The notes below the pieces were generated by a model, which was given only the letters and a program-made list of their open reading frames with translations, had not been told where the DNA came from and made no database searches. From Liolophura sinensis (taxonomy: Eukaryota > Mollusca > Polyplacophora > Chitonida > Chitonidae), in contig NC_088300.1 in assembly GCF_032854445.1 (NCBI RefSeq), positions 45,873,682-45,937,681 of the forward strand: 64,000 nucleotides of DNA, read 5' to 3'. Positions 1 to 13,000 of the stretch are shown in pieces. A program made the translations under genes and the position numbers. Numbering within the stretch: the stretch's first letter is position 1; the number at the start of each line of letters is the position of its first letter.

Positions 1-235
1 AGCCGCCAGCCGGTTGAACTCGTCCAAGAAAGCCTTGCACCTCTGTCGCCTTTCCCGCATCTGGGCATTATGATATCCACAGGCCATGCAAAGCCGAAGT
101 CGGTTTTTAACACCCCGACCACAGCTAATACATGACTGGGTGCCAAAACCCTTCCGCAGACTGGCTAAATGAATCCCGCAGAGCTCCCACAGAGCTCCGT
201 GCAGCCGATGGGTAGCCACCGGCACTTATTGTAAC
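1..235 (-). CDS. partial ORF with paired-cysteine (zinc-ribbon-like) motif, runs off left edge
   Basis: On the minus strand an open frame begins after a TAA near position 235 and stays open for about 75 codons to base 1. It holds two CxxC pairs about 11 residues apart (CISC, then CMAC followed by GYH) and a basic C-terminal stretch rich in Arg and Lys. The spacing resembles a small zinc ribbon. I do not recognise the family. It may be a piece of a transposable-element protein, since the region is repeat rich and no splice structure can be judged from the fragment. No start codon is identified. The longer minus-strand frame starting at 328 overlaps it in another frame and looks like a shadow. 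Confidence 0.3.
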
Positions 236-307
236 CCCTTGGCATGTTGTATACACAGTTGGTATAAAAGCATGCCTGGTGCAATTGGTACGTCTAATAG
301 AACCCGA

Positions 308-479
308 GAAGGGGCTGGGGGCCTCCATTTACCAAATAGAGGGTGCGCCAGAACCCTCCTTCCCTATAGTACTATACTTATATCTTTTCGCTAGAAGGGG
401 CTGGGAGCCTCCATTTGCTAAATGGAGGGTGTGCCAGAACTCCTATTCCCTATACTACTTCCAGTGAATGTCGTGTCTG
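308..479. repeat. 86-bp tandem duplication (two copies)
   Basis: The block beginning gaaggggctggg at 308 recurs at 394. Each copy contains gcctccattt followed by an aaat(a/g)gaggg word and a ccagaac word. The copies differ at several positions, so the duplication is not recent. No coding meaning is seen. Confidence 0.6.
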
Positions 480-1979
480 TCAGTGGTGCATCTTACGAAA
501 TTAACAAATTCACAAGGTGTCAACTTCGTATAACACGCTATAGCACTCGGATATCTGATTGCTACAGAGTGCCTGCCTCAGAGCTTCCACCAATTCAGAC
601 ACCAAGATCAATTGGTGCTAATCCTGTTCCATTACCAACCTCTCTCCCGTTTATCCCTCCTCGCCGCCTGATTACAACCCCAGTCCCGCCTCTCCAACTC
701 CAATTGCATTTCGAAACTCTGTAGCTATCAGTGTATTGATAAATGCTCTTCTAGATATGTGCAATGGGGCACAAAAATCCCCGGAACTTGAGGCCAGAAT
801 GACCGATGATATCTTCCCTTATAACACATGCACCTGCCTTCTTGGAATTCTGCTGCATGTGCTAATCTTGTTTCGATTAACATTTGGGACACAATCATTC
901 CCGCAACCACATATCGGAATGGACAGCATTTCCTCTCAACTGTTAACTGATTATTTTAACAAATTAGACTCTTCCACATAAATTATTGTTAAGTTGGCAT
1001 TACCAGTGGTCCAATTCCTGCATAATCTTACTTCACCCATCAAACCGATGTCTTCTGGTACATGCTATCATTTGTCTCCTTTTATAAGTAGCGAGGCAAC
1101 GCTACTATGTTTATATTTTGTATCAGTCGGATTCTATTTTGTTAAAAGTACCGGTAACGTAACAGTTTCTGTCTTTCCTTTTATTGTAGTATATTTTACA
1201 TCCTGTGTCATACAAACTGTAATGGTACTCTGTATGTGATGATTGTAATGCTGTTTCACCAAAATGCTATAAGGTATACATTCTTTTCCTATTTAATGTG
1301 AGATGCATTATCATACGGAGAAGTCGAAAAGGTGGTCACAACAACATTATGTTTGTTAGTTGTGTATTACCCACAGTGGCGCTTGCGCGCTCCCTTTCTC
1401 TATTCCTGCTGACGTTTTGTATGTACAAGCCGTTGTGATAGACCGATTAATAACGCTCTTTACTCTTCGGATCTGATGCCTCCAGTTAGTCCTGTGTCAA
1501 GCTAACTTCGAAGGTAATACCCTACCCTAGGGAGCAGAGCAAATGTCACTTATCACTATTTATTGCAAAAAATCAGCCTCATGTCCCAGTTTTGTCCGAT
1601 ACTTTGTAAATTACCGGTACAGCATAATGACAAGCCATTTGGCCTATATGAATGTGTTGAACTGTCCGGTGTGGGAGCATAGGGCCTACTAGTAACCTAA
1701 CTTTTGTAAGAAGATCTTGCATCCTAACAAAAGTAGAAACAAAGAGATTGAGAAGGGTATTGGTGAAGGAAACTGCTGAATAGGCCGCAGTTTTCTGCAT
1801 AAGCCTCCATATGGGGTAACGGGAAATAGAAGTTCCGAGTATTGTCGAGCTATTTTACGGAAACATGGCGCATGAATAACAGGAGATGCCCGAAGGTCAT
1901 GTACACGGGGAAGTCTTGGTCCTGCGCACGCATGCAAGGCGAAGCATATCACTAAACTGACATACATGGGACGCAGAAA
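480..1979. other. spacer with no recognised feature
   Basis: Only short frames without family resemblance are present, and no repeat structure was recognised by eye. The plus-strand frames at 422-724, 736-981 and 994-1239 are low-complexity or hydrophobic readings with no motif. Confidence 0.4.
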
Positions 1980-2434
1980 TGGACACAGACCCCCATTACA
2001 ACTTCCGTTTTTGGGTAGGGACGATTGTAGTTCTGTGAATTTTAGGGTATAAAGTCTTTTTTTGCTCCCAGGCGTCCATTTTTGGTGCACAGGTGCATGC
2101 TTGGTATTAAAATGCTGGAAACTGTCTAAACTTTGAGGGGGTATGAGCTTTATTGATGAAAGTTTGAAATTCTGGGTGAGAGGACACAAGGTGTGAGGTA
2201 GTGATGAGGCTGCGAGTGACGTCCCCTTGGTGTTGCTAGGCACGCCTCCCAGCTGCCGACATGGAAAGGTCCAGAGTTTGACGGTCAACCTATGTCAAAA
2301 TTTTTATGGCTTCTTTCTCACAGGCTGGGCCAGGTATGCACCAAAGCTTATTGGCCACGGAATGTTTGGGACTGAGCTACAGTGCTACACGTTAACATTG
2401 TCGCTTATGGAAAATTAATGGGGGTCCGAGGCCA
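1980..2434. mobile_element. 455-bp MITE-like element, copy 1
   Basis: The element is bounded by imperfect terminal inverted repeats of about 19 bp. The left end reads tggacacagacccccatta; the right end, complemented, reads tggcctcggacccccatta. A second copy at 14732-15186 has exactly the same length and differs at only about eight positions, so both ends are well defined. Flanks give a 2-3 bp target duplication (AA/AAA here). The short duplication and TIRs point to a non-autonomous DNA transposon, superfamily unassigned. The minus-strand open frame crossing it (1689-2288) is repeated in the other copy and is not treated as a gene. Confidence 0.8.
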
Positions 2435-2651
2435 AATGGACAGGGGTTAGGGGTTATACAAAGCCTTCGTATGCCCTTAGTTCATTTAGCGCTGTCAGGA
2501 TTTGTGGATGTCAGAGGCCCATTGATTGACATAATTGTGTAGCGATATACGAAAGACTGAGATATGTATGGTTTGTTTAGTTTACTCTGCCCTGGGAAAT
2601 ATATGGCCACTGGAATGTAACCATTCCAAAGTCATGGGCTGTTTACGGGTA

Positions 2652-2790
2652 TTTAGCGCTGTACTCAAGAATATTTCACTTATACCATGGCGGCCAGCAT
2701 TATGGTGGGAGGAAACTGACCAGAGCCCGGGGAAAACACAGGAACATCCGCACGTTGCTACCAAACCTTCCCACTTACGGCCGGAGAGGA
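2652..2790 (-). mobile_element. SINE family 1, truncated copy
   Basis: It carries the diagnostic phrase actcaagaatatttcac, then the ggcggccagcattatggtggg and cccacttacggccgg blocks shared with the other copies in this window. The tRNA-like head is missing. In the sense orientation of the SINE (tRNA head first, A-rich tail last) this copy reads on the minus strand. Confidence 0.8.
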
Positions 2791-3083
2791 CCTTTCGGCT
2801 TGAAACCCTACTGATATCGTTAGGATCAGTATTATTCTCCACAAAACTGGGTCACGTTTTTCGATGAAAACGGTCAGTGAGATATTCATGAAATTTCAGC
2901 CTGGCCATAATGGATTTTAATGACAATCCTTTAAGATGATACTTCTAGACGAATGAATCTACTGACAAGAAAATAATATAATATAAAAGTTAGAGTTGTG
3001 TTCTGTACAGTTTTTGCACATAATTATAATTAAACTAAAATATTTATCCTCTCTGCCCAGGATTTTTGCCAGCAAGTCCAGTT

Positions 3084-3249
3084 CATGCTGGCTTCCTCTC
3101 CGCTTGTACACGGGAAGGTCTGCCAGCAAGCCGATGGTCTTGGGGTTTTCCCCAGGCTCTGCCCGGTTTCCTTCCACTGTTGGCTGCTGTCGTATAAGTG
3201 AAATTTTTTTGAGTATGGTGTAAAACACCGTAAATAAATAAGTAAATAA
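3084..3249 (+). mobile_element. SINE family 1, truncated copy
   Basis: It reads on the plus strand in sense: ctggcttcctctccgc, the gtcgtataagtgaaa block, then gtaaaacacc and a tail of (taaa) units at 3231-3249. The tRNA head is absent. It lies downstream of the MYG1 stop codon. Confidence 0.8.
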
Positions 3250-4081
3250 TTTGTTATAATGCTTAGCAAAGCAGTATTCCTTCGTTCGTACTCATCGTGC
3301 ATTGAAGCACATTTAGCTGTGGTTGAGGTTTTTGCTAGTACTTTAATATACATTGTACATCTCTGCTATGGGTGTCTAACGGATGTTTTACAGTGAAACA
3401 AGGTTATTATTTTACGCCAAAGGAGTTTTAGCATTACATAGAAAGAAGTTAAATCTCTTGTTAGACTGCCCATTGTTCGTCCCACAAGCCAGGTATCGAA
3501 TCACGACTCCCTTCTAATACATGTAATATATGTCTTCGCCACTACATATCTCGAGACGTTCATAGACTGTGGGGCGCACAAGAGCTAAGAAACACACAAA
3601 ACAAACATGGCCGTAAAAGATCATATAATGGACAAGCAGGCGACACTATGACACTTGGTATTGACCGCACAAAATTGGCAAAATTAGTCTTCAAATTTCT
3701 CTGCACACAGTAAACGTTCACCGTTTGACCCACCATGAAATAAAACCTTCTTTCCATGAAAGAGAATGATTGTTGTTATGCTACATATAGGTGTACAAGA
3801 TGTCTGTAAGATGAACGCTTATTCACAAACCATCCAATTCTAATGACAAGTTTACATGATGAATAGAACCATTTATGACTTGGTAATGAAACCGTCTGAC
3901 ATCCCAAAGCATGATCAATGGCACAGCCATTACTGCCACACTGACGGGACATAAAAGACGAAACTCTTGGATGTAGATAGTTACTGAGACTATTGCCTCA
4001 CGAACCAACAGTAATTCAGCTGCCCTCCACGATGGTAACTGCGAAACTTCTCAGTACCTCCACTGGGAATGTCTCCATGCT

Positions 4082-7000
4082 TTAGAGCGCCCCAGACTGT
4101 TTCTTTAACGCCTGCCTTGCCATTTCCAATGCACCTTCATATGAGACATTGCCACCGATAAAACCATTGGCGTGGACAAAAACACATCCAGGGATACCTG
4201 TGAGTTTGGACAGCTCTTCATCTCGAACCCCTCGCCATTGTTCTGGCAATGATAACCTTGACGGAAAAGAGACAAGACATTAGATCAATTCCTCCCAATG
4301 AGCAAGGCGTTGTCCACATATAAAGAGCATTGTTTGGGCTTTCACCAATGACCTTCAGACCTGTTTCTATCACAAGACTAAGGAGATAATCACGACAATC
4401 TGAATGTTGATACCCAGTATATTTTGCATGTTACATCCACCACTAAATATGAACGATTCCCATGCCTTCTACAATCTTGAAAATTTCCCACTAATTCCAT
4501 ATAGCAGTCATTTTTGTGGGTGGAGAAACCGGAGCAACTGAAAACAACCCAACAACCCTTGACAAGTTACTGACATTCACACGTGTCATGTACCGACTTG
4601 GGTGACTTTGTGCCAGTTAGTGGAAGACAGTGCATATACTGGCCATTAATCAGATTGATGACATTATCTATCAGAATAGTTATAGTAGAGATAGTTCAGT
4701 ATTTGTGAAAACCTCAGATGTAAATCAGTATCACACCATGCACACATAACAATTTACAACATGCAGTAAGAATCAGTCACCTGTTCTCAAAAGAGCCGAG
4801 CCGGACAGGCACACACTGTACTCTCCACTTGTTGTTGGAGTCTGGGTAGAGAACAAACTTGACAAGGGGGTCAACAAACAGTTCTGTCTCCAGAGAGAAG
4901 AGATGATCCTTCCATGGACAGCCACCCTTCTCCAGGGCGACGACCTCTCCACTCGTGTCAATCTATAACACAGTAACAATACATGTTTCTACGTTCTGAA
5001 CGTTCAGATTCTTCTTACTGCTTTAAATCCAAACTCCTACTTTCACTAAAAGGCAGGCAGTATGTTTAGCAGGAAACCAAGACGCATTACTAGGGAAACC
5101 AAGACAAATTCCTAAGGAAACCAACACGCATCATTAAGGAAACCAACACATATTACTAGGGATATGAATATACATGACTAGGGATTTAAACACATTTGAG
5201 CATTAGGGAAACCATACGTGTTACCAAGGAAACCAAGACACATCCTTAAAGAAACCAAGACACATTTATGCTAGGGAAATCAATGCATATAACTAGGGAA
5301 ACAAACATATATTAACAGGGAAACCAACACACTGCCTAAAAGCTGTTTTCTCATACTACTGTTGAATTGTACCAGTGGCTTACCACTGTGATTCCCGTCA
5401 GATTGCACAGTGAGCATTTCTGCCTCCAGTTTTCTTCTCATTTTAAAAAATAAGCACATTTTTACATCAAAACCAATCACTAATTAAAATTAGAGATATC
5501 TTTATAGCATATTAACAGAGTTTACCTGTAGCCTATTTTTGACTGCTTCTTCCACTATCACCCGAGCTGGCAGCCATGCATTTTTGTAATACAGAACCCT
5601 ATCCAGGAACTCTTCTCCCACCAATGTCATCGCTTTTTTAAAACACTCCTGTAATATCAAAAAAACAATGTGAAAATGCATTAAATAACCTGTAGCCATA
5701 AGCGCATTTGTAAGAGATACAAGTAGCTGGTTTTAAAAGGTAACAGAGCTAATAACCTTGAAAAAATAGCTCAAGGTCAATAAAAAACAATAGGATTCTT
5801 CTTGGTGATGACTTGGTAAACATGTGGTACAAGATGAAAATTACTTAGAGACTTCCAAGAGATATGTTTACATGCCTGGCACAATGTATATCCAAAACGA
5901 TCGCAAAAAAATGACCAAGGTCAGCCAAAATGTATAGGGTTCCCAATGCCTAAGTGTACAAGGAAGTCTGGAAATACGGTGTTAGACAAGGACAATGTCC
6001 TGCACCCAATAATTTTGACAGGGGCTAACTGGTACAGGACAATATGCCATGGAAATTTTTTCAACAATGTAAATAGCTGAAAAAAAGGCCAGTTCTATCT
6101 AGAACAAACATAAAAATTACGTGTATTTTCAGGTTTGATGTGTGATATAAACTGTTAATCTTGTAAACAAGGGCAAACAAGCATTCACTCATACGATGGC
6201 AGCCAGCTTTATGGTTGGATTAAACTGAAAAGAGCCCGGGGGGAACAAATAACGATACGCAGTTTGCTGACAGACCTTCCCACATAAAGCCAGAGGAAAA
6301 GGTAGTATGAGTTGGACTTGAACTCACAGCAACCACCCTGGTGAGAGGCTACTGGGTTGGCACACTAAACATCTCGGCCATAGAGGCCTGAAGCATTTAA
6401 GTAATCATATGGTAAAACTGCATCAGAAGGTAATGGAGGAATTGCCTTTTCCCATGTCAAGTTTATGGCAAATACAATATGTTACATTAATTTGGTCATA
6501 TCTGGTGTTTCCTTGTAGCTAGTCTAAATACCGAAAAAATATTACTTATGAAGCTGTTTCCTTGGAAGTCATGTGAAAGAAAATACCTGCTCACTAAATA
6601 CATGAACAGCTAACATATTTACACTGCTGTTTCACTGTAATGCATGTATAGGACACCAGACAGGACACCTCTACCCAGCCATATTATACGGACTAAAGAT
6701 CAATCAGTACTTGAACCCTCCCCTACCTTGCCAACTAAGTCAGTGAAAAGATGGCTTTTACAAGCTGCACTTAGCTGTGTTGACAATGCTATTCCCGAGT
6801 GGTCTATTATCCTGACCTACATGTAGGTTCGGGAACTGTGTGAATCTAGGTCTCATCCGTTTTCATGCGCCGCGAAATGTGGTCTGAAGACTAGAGAATT
6901 GTGAAAATGGCATGCTAGAAAAAAAAAATTATGGCTTTAACAGTCCACTTCAGCAAGCAGGCAATCCAATTCTTGATTGCCATAGTAAAACTGACAAGAA

Positions 7001-10000
7001 TTTAAAATATTAAAATTCCGTGCCCCTAGGTTAGAAGTTGTGATTACAAGTTCAACATTGGGGCTCCAAGTTTAAAAGCTGAGGCCCGACATTTATATAT
7101 CATCTACAGATGAGTGTCTTTCATGAAATTTTTACATTATGTATTCGTAAAACAACCTTTGTACAGATGCAGCTCCAATGCCACTGATCTCTATCACATA
7201 CCTCTTCATCAACATCTGGCTCATTCCACTTTGGGTTTAAATATCCAACACGGTTACTGATGGTTGTGGATATAATATACCTAGAACACAGCACAGAACA
7301 TTCTCAACACAGAACAATTCTCCTTATTTACAAAGTGTTACTGATGGTTGTGGACACAATATACCTAGAACACAGCACAGAACATTCTCAACACAGAACA
7401 ATTCTTCTTATTTACAAAGTGTTAGTAAGAGTAATGAATTTGACTGGTGCGTGACATTTATTTGAAGGAGGTTTCATTTTTTTAAATCAGGTTTATGGGG
7501 GGAAACAAAACGAACACAGCCTGGGGAATAAAACACTGCATGTTGCCAGCTTCGTGTACCTCTACGTGTACCTGTCAGTCAGCCTCATATTGAGCGAGCT
7601 GACGGACCCGTCCAATATGATGTAATATATTTCTCAAATGACATCACATTTTTCCATATCATGTCACAGAGTAACCATGTAACAAATGTATCATTTTTGC
7701 AACAGACCCATTAATTCAGCGCAGAAGACAGATGTATAGATGAATCGCTTCAGCGATGCGACCACTCTTTTCACAACCAACATAGGGAGATAACCTAGTC
7801 AGCAGACGCATATCACATCAGCTGAAGGATTCAGGTCTATACACATCTGAAAATGTCAAATATGCAGTTTATAGCACTGGGAAACCAATGGCCTCGCAGG
7901 AGTGACTCAGATCTATTGCTCATTCTCTGTTTAAAGATACTGACAAGAATTTGCAAACAATACCGACTGTGGTAATGTGCACTTTAAAAAACATATGCAT
8001 GCATTTTGCTGCCTTTTTACTTTCAGCTTACGTCAAACTTTTAAGGAATTCTTTCAAAATAAGAGGATTGTTTCAAAGCGAACATCCAATACTACTAGCT
8101 GACATCTACCACATATTACATCCTGCTGACATTTACCACATAATCTACTGCTGACATTTACCACATACTGTCTACTGTTGACATTTACCACATATTGTCT
8201 ACTGTTGACATTAACCACATACTGACAACTGTTGACATTTACCACATATTGTCTACTGTTGACATTTAACAAATAATCTACTGCTGACATTAACCACATA
8301 TTGTCTACTGTTGACATTTACCACATGCTGCATACTGTGACATTTACCACATAATGTCTACTGCCGACATTTACCACATACTGTCTACTGTTAACATTTA
8401 TCAACTGCTGAAATTTACCACATAATCTACTGCAGACACTTACCACATGCTGCAAACTGTGATATTTACCACATAATCTACTACTGACATTTACCACATA
8501 ATCTACTGCTGACACTTACCATAAACTGTATACTGCTGACATTTACCACATACTGTGACTGGTCTGGTGCTAACCTTTACAACATGCTGTCTGGTGCTAA
8601 TGTTTACAACATACTGTCTGGTGCTAATGTTTACAACATACTGTCTGGTGCTGACGTTTACAGCATACTGCCTTGCACTAACGTTTACAACATACTGTCT
8701 GATGATAACACTTACAACATACTGTCTGGTGTTAAGGTTTACAACATACTGTCTGATGCTAATGGTTACAACATACTGTCTGATGCTAACGTTTACAACA
8801 TGCTGTGTGGTGTTAAGGTTTACAACATGCTGTCTGGTATTAAGGTTTACAACATACTCAGTGCTACAGATAAAGGGCGTACTGGCGTAAATACACTTAA
8901 AAAATTACGCTTTCTAAAATTAAAACAGAGTGTACTGTATATGCCCGAAGATTTATGTGTATGCCTAAGTGTCAGAAAACTAGCATACATTCGAAATTTT
9001 AAGTAGACTTTCCGGTCAATATCAGAAGCAAATCTCTACAGTCAACCATGTGCTCGACATTCTCCACCACACGTTAGTTTTCAGACACTCTAGGATACAA
9101 CACAAGCTCCTGTGCCACCACCCACAGCCGTGGAGAATGCCAACTGTGATCTATGTCTTGGTGACATCGAGTGGCAAAGGGTTAACAATGGTCATTTTGG
9201 TTACTTTACTGCAAGTTCTGCTTCTATAGTGCACAAAATCATCCTCATATGACTCCCAAATTGAATTACTTCAATTCACTACGAATCCCCAGTCTGCAGT
9301 GTTAAATTTATTTATTTATTTATTTATTTGGTGTTTTACGCCGTACTCAAGAATATTTCACTTATACGATGGCAGTCAGTATTATGGTGGGTGGAAACAG
9401 GGTAACGCCCGGGGGAAACCCATGGCCATTTGCAGGTTACTGGCAAACCTTCCCACGTACAGCCAGAGAGAAAGCCAGCATAAGCGAGAGGTGAGAAGCT
9501 CCTGGGTCATTTGCAGTGTTAAAGTACCATCGAGGGTCCACTTCCTGACATGAACATGTACCTATGATTTCATGAAGAGACAATCTAATGCAATGGAATA
9601 AAATATATCATGATAAAAGCTAGGAAAATACGCACAGAAACACTTCAGATTTATACTATATACAGCCAAAACATAAAGCATAAAATAATAAATTCTTGTC
9701 TTCTAATGTAGGCCATAAACTTGAATTTAGCCTACATCAACAACCGTTTTAACATCTTTTGACCCAAAAATGGCAATGGTTAGCAAGTTTGTATTGGCCA
9801 AGAAATGTTAGACAGGTAAAAGAAAATTTACCTGTAGCATCAGGCAGGTTACCATAGAAAAAAATAATACTGCAACCTCTGCTATCATAGCACAAGGAAT
9901 GAAAAGTGCAGAATATTATTGTCAATGAGTTATTAAAATAAACCCACACAGGTTAATATACACAGCTGAAATAATTTTTTTATTCTAGAATGTACTTGGG

Positions 10001-13000
10001 CAATTTATATGTCAGCCTACATCTACTTGTATACCAGGTAGTCCTATACAACTACAAAGGAAAGAATCTCTGTACATGTAGGCCTATGTATATATGTATG
10101 TACATGTCTTTTCTTCACCCCCTATCACCCAATCAGAGGCAGCCTTCTGAAGTGAGCTCACCTTGGGACCCCATCTGACACACTGATCCCATTGTCTACA
10201 GCATCAATCTCCTCCACAAAGTGCTCATAGACTTTGTCATACACCAGGTCTGTAATGGGGTCATCCACCGCCGTCTCAAGAGTCTGAGCCAGGATCTGCT
10301 GACCATGATGAAGGTACACTAGACCAGCACTGCTCAGTTTTGTCCCCCAAGTCTTCCCTGGGCGCAAAGTCTTCATGCTCTCCGAGAAAGATCTGAGTAA
10401 GGGGAGAAATAATTTAGCTGACAACTGTTTAATGTCATACTTAAAAAGTTTTTCACTTAAACGATAGCATTGAGTTTCATGGGTGGAAGAAATTCAGAGT
10501 ACCCATGGTTAAACCACTGACCTTTGACATGTTTATTTTGAATACTGATGAACTTTCTCAAATGTGACATTTCAATACATGTATTCACACCATACTGAGG
10601 ACTGTCAACCACAAATGGTCGTCATGGTACCACAAGCAGCAATAGCGTGGGAAATCTGCAAACTCCCTATCCAAGGTCCAGTCTGAACCTGCACCTGATG
10701 TCCAGGCCTTCTTCTGATCTTTGGATTTCGTACACTGCAGTATTCTGTTTTTAATCCTTTACAATTATCATACTCACTTACCTCATACATACACAGACAC
10801 AATATTACATGTTCTACTCTGGAAATATTGCTAATTATTATTGCTCCTTTTATTTTCTCGACTTTTTTCGTAGATCATAGTTTGAGATGATTGCATATAC
10901 CTGAACACAGTTTAAGAAGCATCCCATATTAATCTGACAGGCCTTAAAGCAAAGGCATATATATAATTAATGTTACAGTGGAAAATCCAGCATGTACAAG
11001 AATGGGTACCTTTGATGGTGGTCATATCTGTGAGTGCTGGGATCGTACAGCCCACCCACATCTACCACAACATCACAAGTCTGTAGCACTGCTGGGTCCC
11101 GGGTCCTGAAGGACACCACATAAGAGAAAATTAGTTTTTTCCACTCCTGTTATTTGGGCCTCATACACTTCACTCTATCACTGGCTGAGGTTTTACCCTC
11201 AGAGATATGTATGTCGACTGGTCTGATGGTGATACTTCGTGAAAAAAATTTTCAAAATTACTTAGTAACCCAAACAGCAAGAGAATGAACAGGTCCAAAA
11301 TATACATCTACATCTACTCAATTCCATCATTTTAAAGCTGTAATTATACCGCAAAATACCTCTACTGTACTGTAGTTCAGTCGAATAAATACAAGTCTAT
11401 CCTGCAGACTGAATGTATTTGAGATGCCTGATCGATGTCTTTGATCGTATGGAGATCCACGATGCTGAAGGAGAAGCCCTCTATCAACACCATTTATCCT
11501 CCCTTCACCTTCACGCCCCCCCCGCCCCAACCTTCCTCTTTATCATCACCTCCACACCTAAAACAACCCCTGGCAAATAAAACATTGAAATCCATTAAAT
11601 TTGTCACCTATTATTTATTTCATTACCATTAGAACACTGTGATGGATGCAGTAGTTCACTGACCTGACTATTTCTGCATCACGGTACTCTTTCAGCTGTT
11701 TTAGAAGGAAGCAGGCAAGTACTTCATCGCAGTGAAATGTTCCATTATGTGTGCCAATGAGCTTCATCTTCCTATGGCTGTAGCTGTGGACCAGTAAAAA
11801 GGTGGATCATGTATCACATCACTTCAGCTTATACACTTGTTATGCTGGACACATAACATAATTTGGTTAGTATACTTTGTCTACCATATACAAAATAGTG
11901 TAAAGTAGCACTGGGTTATATATTGACTATAGACTTAAATTATCACTTAACATTCTTGAGTATGGTCTAAAGCAAAAAGAATCAGCCTGTCAATTAATTA
12001 CCACTTCCTGGTATATGAGAAAGGTGCTCACATGTACTTTTGAAGTGAACAAAAGGAAGAATGTGCAGGAGTGATCTAGGCCAAATATTAACATATTATA
12101 TAACAAAATTACACTTTTCAAAACCACTTTCTCAAAGAAATCCGCTAACCGGGTCTAATGGAATACCCAGTCAGTGTTGCAGCTTGAAATTTTTAAAAAA
12201 ATGCATCCAATAACATTATTAAACTGAGAGCACAGCATGCTTGCAAAATTTTCAAAGTTTGCAAATAAATAATGTAAAATGACATCTGAATTTAGGTGGC
12301 ACTGTAGGTATACTAAATTGAATGCAGAAACACAAATGAAGATAATTGCTAAACGTCATATTTAGTTATTTCAACATTAGAATTGGGTTGATTTGTGCAG
12401 CTCCTGGATACTTTGCCCTTGGTGTCATGATATCTGTGCTAGTTACAGGTACGCTGTAATTCAGCTGGCTAACTGAGCGGGATTTGAGTTGATGAAAGCT
12501 CCTGTGTAAATAACATGAATGATTCCCCTAAACAATTATCATCTAACATCTACATGTACCTAGCACACTTGGGCCTTGTATCCACAGATGAGTGCTGGAT
12601 TATCAAATGGGTGGTAGCCTTCTGACTTGCTAAATTAACATTGTAGGTTTTGAAAGCATGGAAATTTATTTCTGTACTAGATTTCAGAAGTGCCACATTG
12701 AGAACCAGCTAATCCCGAATGTGACTATATAAAGCTTAGACGTTCGTCGTAATAGGTAGATTCTCCAATGAATGGATGTTATTTTAATTGTTATTGTACT
12801 CTAACGTGTGACAACACCTAATACTTTACAACTCCCCTTATGAGCCTTTCTTTGTAGGCCTTTACAACACAGCTGGCTGCCGGCTTACATAGGCCCAACG
12901 CTATACTGACATAACCCTTCAGGAAATGTTGTTGTTGCTGTACCAGTCCTATCCAGCGGCTTTTACGTTTTAGGTCGATTTACAAAATGATTTGTGTGAA

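Noticed and set aside
1689..2288. 199-codon minus ORF, with a relative at 14609-15040
   Set aside because: It is an accidental frame inside the 455-bp MITE and adjoining DNA, with no domain; both copies keep it because they are recent duplicates.
8584..9006. 140-codon plus ORF with VYNILS repeats
   Set aside because: Frame through the 30-bp minisatellite in a MYG1 intron, antisense to the gene.
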